Shown: positions 34,063 to 41,502 of the stretch, piece by piece
Numbering within the stretch: position 1 is the stretch's first letter
Layout: the number at the start of each line of letters is the position of its first letter
NCBI GenBank assembly: GCA_963693025.1
Contig: OY843749.1
Span: 1,798,001-1,862,000, forward strand
From: JAHRAW01 sp963693025
Lineage (GTDB): Bacteria; Pseudomonadota; Gammaproteobacteria; Arenicellales; Poriferihabitantaceae
Direction of reading: 5' to 3'
DNA length: 64,000 bases
The notes under the pieces: model-generated
The model's database searches: none
What the model was told of the DNA's origin: nothing
What the model saw: the letters and a program-made list of their open reading frames with translations, nothing else
Program-made: the position numbers and the translations under genes

Positions 34063-35853
34063 ATGACAGCAAGCGTAATCGGGTCAGTTATTCTCTGGCT
34101 CATCGTTGCCATCATCGTCATCACGGTGGGGGTATATCTGTTGAGCTGGCTTTATCACCGCTCGACCAAACAAATCGCATTTGTTCGCACTGGTTTCGGC
34201 GGCGAGACCGTGGTCATCAATGGTGGCGCGCTGGTGTTGCCGATCGTTCATGATGTGACCCCGGTCAACCTTAATGTCGTGCGCATACCAGTGTCGCGCA
34301 CAAAGGAGGCGGCGGTAATCACATCGGACCGCATGCGTGTTGACATTGAAGCGGAATTTTTCGTGCGCGTCATTCAGCAACGAGAGGCGGTGGCCGCCGC
34401 CGCTTCCACGCTCGGGCGACGTACTATGGAACCCGATCAACTGGGAGAACTGCTCTCCGGAAAATTCATCGGCGCGTTGCGCTCGGTGGCCGCCGAAATG
34501 ACGCTGGATGAAATGCACGAGGCACGCGCCGGACTGGTTGCCAAAGTTGCAAATCGAGCGCTGGAAGCGCTTGCTAAAAACGGCCTGGAACTGGAATCTG
34601 TCGCTATCACCAACCTGGATCAAACCAATCTCGAATACTTCAATCCGGCAAACCGCTTCGACGCCGAGGGCATGACCCAACTCATAGAAACCATTGAAGT
34701 ACGCCGCAAGCTACGCAACGATATCGAACAATCATCAATGGTGGCAATCCGCGCCCGCAACCTTGAGGCTGAAAAGGAAACCCTCAAACTCGAGCAGGAA
34801 AGCGAAAACTCCCGCCTCAATCAGGCACGGGCGCTGGAAGCCGCTCGTGCCGAACAAAAAGCGGCCATTGAACGCGCGCGTACCACTGGTGAGGCGGAAA
34901 CCGAGCAAGCAAAAATCGCCAGCGACAGGGAAACCCGCGAGCACGAAATAGCCCGGCGACGCGCATTGGAAGAGTCGGAAATCAAGGCACAGGAAGCGCT
35001 TGAACGCGCGCGCATTGAACAGGAAAAAAACCTCGACAAAGCCCGGGTTGAACGTGAGCGCTTGCTACGGGCACAACAAACCGCCCAACGCCAATCTATC
35101 GAGGAGGCCGAGATATCGGCGCGCGAAGAAGTGGAAAAAGCTCGCATCGCTTCCGACCGCACACTGGATGAAGTGCGCATCCTAAAGGAACGCGACCTGA
35201 AACAGCTCGAAATTGAGCGCACCAAAGCGCTGGAGTTGGCGGAAATCGAACGCCACATCGCGCTGTTGCAAAAACAAACGGAGGAGGCCGAGTCGCGCAT
35301 CGTAACCGAGGAAATCCGCGCCCGTGCGGTCTCAGCAGAAGAAAATGTCGCTACCACCCGCGAAACCGTGATTGCAGAGCGTATCGCCGCAGTCGACCGC
35401 CTGATGGCGGAAAAGGATGCGGAAACGGCAAAGATCGCCGCCGAATCGGACAGAATTACCGCCGCAGTCGCCGCCGAAGCGCAACGACTGCACAATGAGG
35501 CCGAGAACATTCTGACCGAGGATGCGCGTAGTTCGATACTACGCGCCAAATTGATCGATCGCCTTGAGGGGATTGTGCGCGAGACGGTACGGCCATTGAA
35601 AAAAATCGACAGCATCAAGGTCTTGCACATTGACGGTTTGACCGGCGATGGAAACAGCCACCGCTCACCCACGGACGAAGTCATTGAAAGCGCCCTGCGC
35701 TACCGTGTGCAGGCGCCGCTGATTGACGAATTGATGAAGGAAGTCGGTGTGGAAAGCGCGAACACCTCGAAGATGGGCGACATATTTCGCGCCGCCAAGG
35801 ACGTCCAGAGCATCTCCAAGGAGTCCGAATCACCGGAAAAGAAAGGGTCGTAA
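34063..35853 (+). CDS. Flotillin-like SPFH membrane protein
   Basis: A 596-residue protein of the flotillin/YqiK type. One N-terminal transmembrane helix (residues about 8-30) is followed by an SPFH/band-7 domain (about 35-215: VRTGFGGETVVINGGALVLPI, RVDIEAEFFVRV) and a very long charged Glu/Ala/Arg coiled coil (about 225-480), then a C-terminal domain (about 500-596). Flotillins scaffold membrane microdomains. It lies 16 bp after the TIM-barrel gene and 2 bp before the SRPBCC gene, so it clearly belongs to this operon. It differs from the shorter QmcA-like protein at 21.9 kb. Confidence 0.9.
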   Translation: MTASVIGSVILWLIVAIIVITVGVYLLSWLYHRSTKQIAFVRTGFGGETVVINGGALVLPIVHDVTPVNLNVVRIPVSRTKEAAVITSDRMRVDIEAEFFVRVIQQREAVAAAASTLGRRTMEPDQLGELLSGKFIGALRSVAAEMTLDEMHEARAGLVAKVANRALEALAKNGLELESVAITNLDQTNLEYFNPANRFDAEGMTQLIETIEVRRKLRNDIEQSSMVAIRARNLEAEKETLKLEQESENSRLNQARALEAARAEQKAAIERARTTGEAETEQAKIASDRETREHEIARRRALEESEIKAQEALERARIEQEKNLDKARVERERLLRAQQTAQRQSIEEAEISAREEVEKARIASDRTLDEVRILKERDLKQLEIERTKALELAEIERHIALLQKQTEEAESRIVTEEIRARAVSAEENVATTRETVIAERIAAVDRLMAEKDAETAKIAAESDRITAAVAAEAQRLHNEAENILTEDARSSILRAKLIDRLEGIVRETVRPLKKIDSIKVLHIDGLTGDGNSHRSPTDEVIESALRYRVQAPLIDELMKEVGVESANTSKMGDIFRAAKDVQSISKESESPEKKGS

Positions 35854-35855
35854 TT

Positions 35856-36293
35856 GTGACGCATATCTATGCATCGTCTGTCATAGCGTCCCCCGCCGGA
35901 CAAATATGGCCAACAATCCGGGATTTCAACGGGCTTCCGAGCTGGCATCCGGTAGTCGTTGAAAGCCGTATCGAAGAAGGCGCCGCAGCTGATCAAGTGG
36001 GTTGCGTTCGGGCTTTTCGATTGCAAGACGGCGGTTACATTCGAGAACGACTGCTGGCCTTGTCCGACTACGAGTACAGTTGCACTTATGCGATTCTGGA
36101 AAGTCCGATGGAGGTGGAGAATTACATCGCCACTTTGAAATTAACGCCAATCACCGATGGCGACCGAACCTTTGCCGAGTGGTCGGCGGACTTCGACTGT
36201 GCTCCCCAACAGGAAACACAACTGATTGAGCGGGTCGGCAACGGTGTGTTTCAAGCCGGCTTCGATGCATTGAAAAGCCGGTTTGGCGGATGA
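35856..36293 (+). CDS. SRPBCC (START-like) family protein
   Basis: A 145-residue protein of the SRPBCC/MxaD-like group, a helix-grip fold with a deep hydrophobic pocket. Typical features: SSVIASPAGQIWPTIRDFNGLPSWHP, then GCVRAFRLQDGGYIRERLLALSD and TFAEWSADF. The start is GTG at 35856, 2 bp after the flotillin-like gene's stop. It is a clear paralogue of the N-terminal domain of the next protein, so a tandem duplication is likely. Possible role: binding or cyclising a catabolic intermediate (inference). Confidence 0.85.
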   Translation: MTHIYASSVIASPAGQIWPTIRDFNGLPSWHPVVVESRIEEGAAADQVGCVRAFRLQDGGYIRERLLALSDYEYSCTYAILESPMEVENYIATLKLTPITDGDRTFAEWSADFDCAPQQETQLIERVGNGVFQAGFDALKSRFGG

Positions 36294-36297
36294 TGAC

Positions 36298-37764
36298 ATG
36301 ATCGAAGTCCGCCGCAGCACCGTCATCAATGCGCCGATTGCTCAAGTCTGGAAAATCTTGCGTGATTTCAACGGCCACGACCAATGGCATCCGGCGGTGG
36401 AGCGTAGTAGCGTTGATGACGGGCTGAAAACCGACCAAGTGGGTGCAGTGCGTAATTTTACCTTGGTCGGCGGTGAGCGTTTGCGCGAGCAGTTGCTGGC
36501 GATGTCCGATCAAGAACACCGATTACGGTACAGCATCATTGAGAGCGATGTTCCTCTGATCGATTATTCCGCTGAAATTTCTCTCAAGCCCGTAACCGAC
36601 AGCAACCGAACTTTCTGGTCCTGGTGTTCGTGTTTTCAAACCCCCGAAGGGCGCGAAATCGAACTGGCGAAACTCGTTGCGGAAGGAGTTTACGAAACCG
36701 GATTCGAGGCGATTCGCCGACGCGTGGAAACGAACCAAGCGCGACATGCCACCCATCTCACCGCACCTGCGAACGACCGGGCAATACAAGGATACGCGAT
36801 GGTAATCGACCGCTATGGGCGGGCCGAAGAACTACATCAAGTTGCCATCCGGGCGGCTCCGCCGGGGCCGGGGCAGGTTCGGCTGCGGCAAACCGCCATC
36901 GGCGTCAATTACATTGATATTTATCATCGAACCGGATATTTCAATCTGTCAACGCACCAAAGCGCGCTCGGGCTTGAGGCCGCCGGCGAGGTGATCGATG
37001 TTGGCCCTGAAGTGCGGCACCTATCAGCCGGGCAGCGGGTAGCTTATGCCTGTCCGCCTGTTGGCGCTTATGCCACAGTGCGGACGATGGAGGCGGCGTT
37101 GGTGATCGCATTGCCGGACAACATTGATGATGTCACTGCAGCCGCCGGGCTTCTCAAAGGCATGACCGCAGAGTTCTTGTTGCACCGGGTGCACGCTTTG
37201 CAGCGAGGAGAAACCGCGCTGATTTATGCGCCCGCGGGCGGCGTGGGCCGCCTGTTGTGCCAGTGGGCGTCCGCTCTCGGGGCAACGGTCATCGCTGCGA
37301 CCTCAAGCGAACAGAAGGCGCGTGTCGCCCGGGCAGCCGGCGCCCGCCATGTGCTCCTGCCGGGCGAAACCAGCCTGGAAGAGCAAGTGCTGGCAATCAC
37401 CCAGGGGCATGGAGTAGACGTGGTTTATGACGGCGTGGGCAGGGACAGTTACATCCATTCCCTGGCCGCGCTAAAACCCTGCGGTCACTTGGTTAGTTTT
37501 GGCCAGGCTTCCGGCGGCATCGGTAGCCGGGATATCGATTCTCTGGCGGACAAATCAGTCACACTTTCGCGGCCGAACTACGCGCAGTATACCGATACCC
37601 CGGAGAAGATTGCGATTCTGAGCGAACGACTGTTTGATGCGATCGCCCGGCGTACCGTTACCATTGAAGCGGGACAGCGCTTCCCCCTGGTGGAAGCCGC
37701 GGCGGCGCATCGCGCACTGGAATCGCGCCAAACTACAGCCTCGATCGTTTTACTTCCGAACTAA
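36298..37764 (+). CDS. Fusion: SRPBCC domain + zeta-crystallin-type quinone oxidoreductase
   Basis: A 488-residue two-domain protein. Residues 1 to about 150 are an SRPBCC domain closely similar to the preceding protein (RDFNGHDQWHPAVE, VRNFTLVGGERLREQLLAMSD). Residues about 165-488 are an MDR/quinone-oxidoreductase domain, with GVNYIDIYHRTGYF, LGLEAAGEVIDVG, and the NADPH site IYAPAGGVGRLLCQWASALGA. The zinc ligands of true alcohol dehydrogenases are absent, as expected for this subgroup. The ATG at 36298 is preferred to the TTG at 36283, which overlaps the preceding gene. Pairing of a pocket domain with a reductase suggests delivery of an enone or quinone-like intermediate. Confidence 0.88.
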   Translation: MIEVRRSTVINAPIAQVWKILRDFNGHDQWHPAVERSSVDDGLKTDQVGAVRNFTLVGGERLREQLLAMSDQEHRLRYSIIESDVPLIDYSAEISLKPVTDSNRTFWSWCSCFQTPEGREIELAKLVAEGVYETGFEAIRRRVETNQARHATHLTAPANDRAIQGYAMVIDRYGRAEELHQVAIRAAPPGPGQVRLRQTAIGVNYIDIYHRTGYFNLSTHQSALGLEAAGEVIDVGPEVRHLSAGQRVAYACPPVGAYATVRTMEAALVIALPDNIDDVTAAAGLLKGMTAEFLLHRVHALQRGETALIYAPAGGVGRLLCQWASALGATVIAATSSEQKARVARAAGARHVLLPGETSLEEQVLAITQGHGVDVVYDGVGRDSYIHSLAALKPCGHLVSFGQASGGIGSRDIDSLADKSVTLSRPNYAQYTDTPEKIAILSERLFDAIARRTVTIEAGQRFPLVEAAAAHRALESRQTTASIVLLPN

Positions 37765-37776
37765 AAGGAGGACGTT

Positions 37777-38631
37777 GTGAAAATTGCTGTTTTCGATTGG
37801 CGGGGCAAACGCCATCTCGGCCGGCTCGATGAAGCCGCCGGCGTGATGCAACGTTTTAAGCTTGCGAGCGCCGACGTGGGTTCCGATGGGGTGGTGCCAC
37901 TGATTGGCCGCGAACTTCCACCGGTTGCCGGGGCGGCGCCTCTTGCGGAAATAACCCTTCAGGCTCCAATCCCTCGCCCCAGGCGCAACATTTTTTGTGT
38001 CGGGAAAAATTATCGTGAGCACGTTCGTGAATTCGCCACTTCGGGCTTTGACGGCTCCAAGGATCCGGTTGCGCCCATTGTTTTTTCCAAAGTACCGGAA
38101 TCGGTGATTGCTACGAGCACGCCCATACGAATCGACCCCGCCGTTTCCACGGCAATCGACTACGAGGCGGAGTTGGCCGTCATCATCGGCAAGGAAGGGC
38201 GTAATATCGCCCACGAGGAAGCGCTCGACCATGTCTGGGGATATACCATCATCAATGATGTGACCGCGCGGGATTTGCAGGGACGGCACCAACAATGGTT
38301 GATCGGCAAATCCCAAGATACGTTCTGCCCGATGGGGCCTTGGGTGGCAAGCGCAAACGCCCTTGACTTGGCCGACACCTCGGTACGCTGCTGGGTCAAC
38401 GACGAATTACGCCAGGATTCCAATACGCGCTTGATGCTTTTCGATGTTTCGACAATTATCGAAGCAATTTCCAACGGCATCACGCTCCAACCGGGCGACT
38501 TGATTGCCACCGGCACTCCAGCGGGCGTCGGCATTGGCTTCAAGCCGCCAAAATACCTGGTGGCCGGAGATTTCGTCCGCATCGAAATCGGCGGTATCGG
38601 TGTGCTGGAAAATTCCGTGGAAACAAGATAG
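37777..38631 (+). CDS. Fumarylacetoacetate hydrolase (FAH) family protein
   Basis: A 284-residue FAH-fold enzyme. The metal-binding acidic set is visible as DYEAELAVIIG (two Glu) and ND(V)TARDLQ. The other typical segments are FCVGKNYREHVREF, PIVFSKVPESV, QWLIGKSQDTFCPMGPW and LIATGTPAGVGIGFKPP. Family members hydrolyse acylpyruvates or decarboxylate/hydrate ring-cleavage products. The GTG start at 37777 is fixed by AAAGGAGG about 6 bp upstream, the strongest ribosome site in the operon. The exact reaction is not deducible. Confidence 0.9.
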   Translation: MKIAVFDWRGKRHLGRLDEAAGVMQRFKLASADVGSDGVVPLIGRELPPVAGAAPLAEITLQAPIPRPRRNIFCVGKNYREHVREFATSGFDGSKDPVAPIVFSKVPESVIATSTPIRIDPAVSTAIDYEAELAVIIGKEGRNIAHEEALDHVWGYTIINDVTARDLQGRHQQWLIGKSQDTFCPMGPWVASANALDLADTSVRCWVNDELRQDSNTRLMLFDVSTIIEAISNGITLQPGDLIATGTPAGVGIGFKPPKYLVAGDFVRIEIGGIGVLENSVETR

Positions 38632-38633
38632 TT

Positions 38634-39404
38634 ATGGGCGATATCCACATCGGTGGCATGACCATTGAAGATGCCGGCGACGGGCCGCCGGTTGTTATGA
38701 TTCACGGTCTCGGCGGCACCTCAAATAGTTTCCAGCCCCTTATGGGAGTGCTGAACGGCTACCGCACGCTTCGGCTGGACCTTCCGGGAGCCGGCCGTTC
38801 GAGACTCAGGCCGGGGCGGCCGGGGCTGGCGGGCTTGGTATCCGCAGTATATGACGGACTGAAAACAACGAGCATCGGTCGCGCGCATTTTATAGCCCAT
38901 TCCATGGGCACCTTGATTTGCCAACAGCTTGCAGCGCAGAGTCCGGACGTGGTTCAGAGTCTCGTACTGTTCGGGCCCATCCTGGAACCGTCGCCGAGCG
39001 CACGTCGCACATTGAAGGAACGAGCTACAACCGCACGGGTGGAGGGCATGGCAGGAATCGCTGATGCGATTTCCGTCAATAGCATCGTAGCATCGCCCAA
39101 CTCAGTGGCCGCCGCCCTGGTGCGGGAAAGTTTGCTGCGTCAGAACCCCGCCGGCTACGCCGCCCACTGCGAGGCTTTGAGTGATGCGGATGCCGCAAAG
39201 CACGACGCAATCCAGTGCCCGACCCTGTTGGTTGCGGGCGAAAAAGATACGGTCGCGCCGGTCCGCGAGGTACGGCGGCTACAGCAGAAAATTGCCGGCG
39301 CCAGACTGGAAATTATCCCGAACATTGCTCACTGGATGATGGTGGAAGCCGGTGAACAATCCTCCAAGCTATTACAAACCCACCTCACTCAAACCAAACA
39401 ATAG
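38634..39404 (+). CDS. Alpha/beta-fold hydrolase
   Basis: A 256-residue hydrolase with oxyanion-hole motif MIHGLGG, nucleophile elbow AHSMGT (Ser about residue 91), catalytic Asp in LLVAGEKDTVAPV and His in PNIAHWMMVE. It resembles ring-cleavage C-C hydrolases and enol-lactonases (PcaD/MhpC-like) in layout, but the family is too broad for a substrate call. It starts 2 bp after the FAH-family gene, so the two probably act on successive intermediates. Confidence 0.88.
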   Translation: MGDIHIGGMTIEDAGDGPPVVMIHGLGGTSNSFQPLMGVLNGYRTLRLDLPGAGRSRLRPGRPGLAGLVSAVYDGLKTTSIGRAHFIAHSMGTLICQQLAAQSPDVVQSLVLFGPILEPSPSARRTLKERATTARVEGMAGIADAISVNSIVASPNSVAAALVRESLLRQNPAGYAAHCEALSDADAAKHDAIQCPTLLVAGEKDTVAPVREVRRLQQKIAGARLEIIPNIAHWMMVEAGEQSSKLLQTHLTQTKQ

Positions 39405-39422
39405 CAACCCGAGGGGAAGGTT

Positions 39423-40796
39423 ATGGCAGGAGATTCATCCACCAACTGGGGCGAAAATCGCCCCGCCGACTACCGCGAGTCTGGAATCACCTTCAGCAAC
39501 GTACAAATTCTTGACGCTACGGGCGAGCTCCCATATGCCGGCGATGTAGAGGTCACCGGCAACCGAATCAAGTCGATTACTCGTTCCGGGACCGGCAACT
39601 ACAACTGGAATAGTGGTGCCGGTCAACGCATTGAGTGCGGCGGTATGACATTGATGCCGGGCCTTATCGATGCCCATCTGCATCTCAGTTGGAATAACGC
39701 GCCGGGTATCAACCCCATCCAGATGATGCCTCTTGAGGAACATGTCCTTAGTTGCGTGGAAATGGCCAAAATTGTGCTTGATGCCGGATTCACCTCAGGG
39801 CGTGGCGCGGCTGCGGCAAAAATGCGCCTGGATGTGGTCATTCGGGATGCCATCAATGCCGAGCGGTTTCCGGGGCCGCGCTACACCGCAGCCGGCCCGG
39901 AAATCACCGCCGTTGGCGGGCTGGGCGATGCCATGCTACCGCATATTGCCCACGAAGGCCTGAACCTTGGGATTGTGGTATCGGGGCCGGAAGAGGTGCG
40001 TCGAACCGTGCGGCAACTTCTTAAATGGGGGGTTGATACTATTAAACTAAACCTGTCCGGCGAGGAAATAACCGGGATGCCCGCCGAAGCCAACCAGTTT
40101 TCCGACGAGGAAATCACCATGGCTGTCAAAGAAACGAGGCAACGCAATAAAACCCTGGCCGCCCACGCGCGCTCCACGGAATCAATAAAACAATGCGTCA
40201 AGCATGGGATCGAGTACATCTACCACGCTTCCTTTGCCGATGACGAAGCGCTGGATATGCTGGAAGCGGCCAAAGATCGTCATTTTGTCGCGCCGGGGCT
40301 GGCTTGGCTCATCAATACGGCGCGTCACGCCGGGGAATGGGGCATCAAACCGGGTTCACCGATAACCGTGGCCTACGAACGGGAACTGGAAGCGGCTGTC
40401 GAAACCATGCAGAAAATGCACAAGCGAGGCATTCGTGTATTGATCGGTGGAGACTATGGCTTCGCTTGGACCCCTCACGGAACCAATGCCAAAGACTTGG
40501 AATACTTTGTCGATATGCTTGGGATGTCCGCCATGGAAGCGATCCAGGCGGGCACCAAGTATGGGGGCGAAATCATGGGCATGGGTGACCGGCTTGGCCT
40601 CATCAGGGAAGGTTTTCTTGCTGACTTGCTACTGGTGGATGGCAATCCGTTGTCTGATGTTCGTATTCTGCAGGATAACAAGCGCTTGATTGCCGTCATG
40701 AAGAACGGCAAATTCCATAAAACGCCGCAAAATTTGTCTGGCGGAGTGGTAGCGGGAAGGCCGCTGTCCGGTCCGAATATCCGCCACAATACATAG
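39423..40796 (+). CDS. Metal-dependent amidohydrolase (imidazolonepropionase/prolidase-like)
   Basis: A 457-residue amidohydrolase with the metal ligands in place: DAHLHL after MPGLI (HxH), a Lys in TIKLNLSGEE likely carbamylated or bridging, His in LAAHARS, His in IYHASFAD, and Asp in IGGDYGFAW. The C-terminal GFLADLLLVDGNPLSDV returns to the small beta-sandwich. Such enzymes open cyclic amides, hydantoin-like rings or peptide bonds. AGGGGAAGG precedes the ATG. It is the last gene of the run and is followed by a hairpin. Confidence 0.88.
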   Translation: MAGDSSTNWGENRPADYRESGITFSNVQILDATGELPYAGDVEVTGNRIKSITRSGTGNYNWNSGAGQRIECGGMTLMPGLIDAHLHLSWNNAPGINPIQMMPLEEHVLSCVEMAKIVLDAGFTSGRGAAAAKMRLDVVIRDAINAERFPGPRYTAAGPEITAVGGLGDAMLPHIAHEGLNLGIVVSGPEEVRRTVRQLLKWGVDTIKLNLSGEEITGMPAEANQFSDEEITMAVKETRQRNKTLAAHARSTESIKQCVKHGIEYIYHASFADDEALDMLEAAKDRHFVAPGLAWLINTARHAGEWGIKPGSPITVAYERELEAAVETMQKMHKRGIRVLIGGDYGFAWTPHGTNAKDLEYFVDMLGMSAMEAIQAGTKYGGEIMGMGDRLGLIREGFLADLLLVDGNPLSDVRILQDNKRLIAVMKNGKFHKTPQNLSGGVVAGRPLSGPNIRHNT

Positions 40797-40800
40797 CACT

Positions 40801-40850
40801 CCGATCGATAAAAGCCCGGACCTTGCGGCCCGGGCTCATCCAGTGATCGG
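40801..40850 (+). terminator. Hairpin after the catabolic operon (possible terminator)
   Basis: Nested inverted repeats: outer CCGATC (40801-40806) with GATCGG (40845-40850), and inner AGCCCGG (40813-40819) with CCGGGCT (40830-40836). It starts 4 bp after the amidohydrolase stop. No T-run follows, so it may be a 3'-end stabiliser or a Rho-assisted stop rather than a classical intrinsic terminator. Confidence 0.5.
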
Positions 40851-41143
40851 GACGCCCGCTAACCATCCGTGCTTCCAACCGGCCTACCGTCCCGGTAGCG
40901 CCCTGTCCCGTTACGCAACAGAGTCCTTGTGGAAGCCGGGGAACCCGAACGCTTCCCTGCGCTCCGACCATGCTCCGGTTAGGTCATCGGGTGTCGACCC
41001 CTTTGACGTCGCCGGGGCTTTCTGGAGGCTGCATGGTGCGCAACGGTGACAGGGTTTTATGTGGTATATCTCACAACACTGCGGGTTTTTTGATGGCGCG
41101 GGCGGGGCTGGACGGGTTATGTGGTACTAGTAGTCAATCCGCC
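40851..41143. other. Intergenic region between hairpin and cobalamin riboswitch promoter
   Basis: About 290 bp with no supported gene. A 10-bp direct repeat, TTATGTGGTA, occurs at 41057-41066 and 41117-41126, exactly 60 bp apart. This could be an operator pair or chance. No known RNA family is recognised here. Confidence 0.4.
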
Positions 41144-41172
41144 TTGACACGCGCAATGATTGGCGGTAGCGT
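41144..41172 (+). promoter_or_regulatory. Putative promoter of the cobalamin-riboswitch transcript
   Basis: A perfect -35 TTGACA (41144-41149) and a weak -10 TAGCGT (41167-41172) at 17-bp spacing, about 50 bp upstream of the riboswitch aptamer. The good -35 and correct spacing support it; the poor -10 lowers confidence. Confidence 0.45.
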
Positions 41173-41222
41173 GGGCTTTCCCGTGCTGTGGTGCGGGTGA
41201 TAGATGTTTGGGTTCTCCCAAA

Positions 41223-41440
41223 GGCTGGTTCGGTCTGCGGGAGTGAAACGGGAAGCTGGTGCGTCGCCTTAGGTTTTAGATTCGATGACAACCACGGCGG
41301 CAAGCCCGGCACTGCCCCCGCAACGGTGAATGAGGCGCGGTTTGCAGACGCCACTGTATCTGCGGATATGGGAAGGCGCAAACGGCGAAGTTGTCGCACG
41401 GCAACGGCTCATGAGTCCGGAGACCGGCCCGGATGTTCAT
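41223..41440 (+). promoter_or_regulatory. Cobalamin (B12) riboswitch
   Basis: The leader of btuB contains the conserved pieces of the cobalamin aptamer in order: GGTTCGGTCTGCGGGAG (P1/P2 side), GAAACGGGAAGCTGGTGCG at 41244-41262, the core GCACTGCCCCCGCAACGGTG at about 41309-41328, and the B12 box GAGTCCGGAGACCGGCC at about 41413-41429. On binding adenosylcobalamin it should repress the downstream vitamin B12 receptor. The expression platform lies in the 60-70 bp before the btuB start. Confidence 0.93.
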
Positions 41441-41502
41441 GCGTCCTTAAGGGGAGGGTCGCCCAACTCTTTATGCGCGGGTGCGCGTGAGGGAGTCAGA
41501 CC

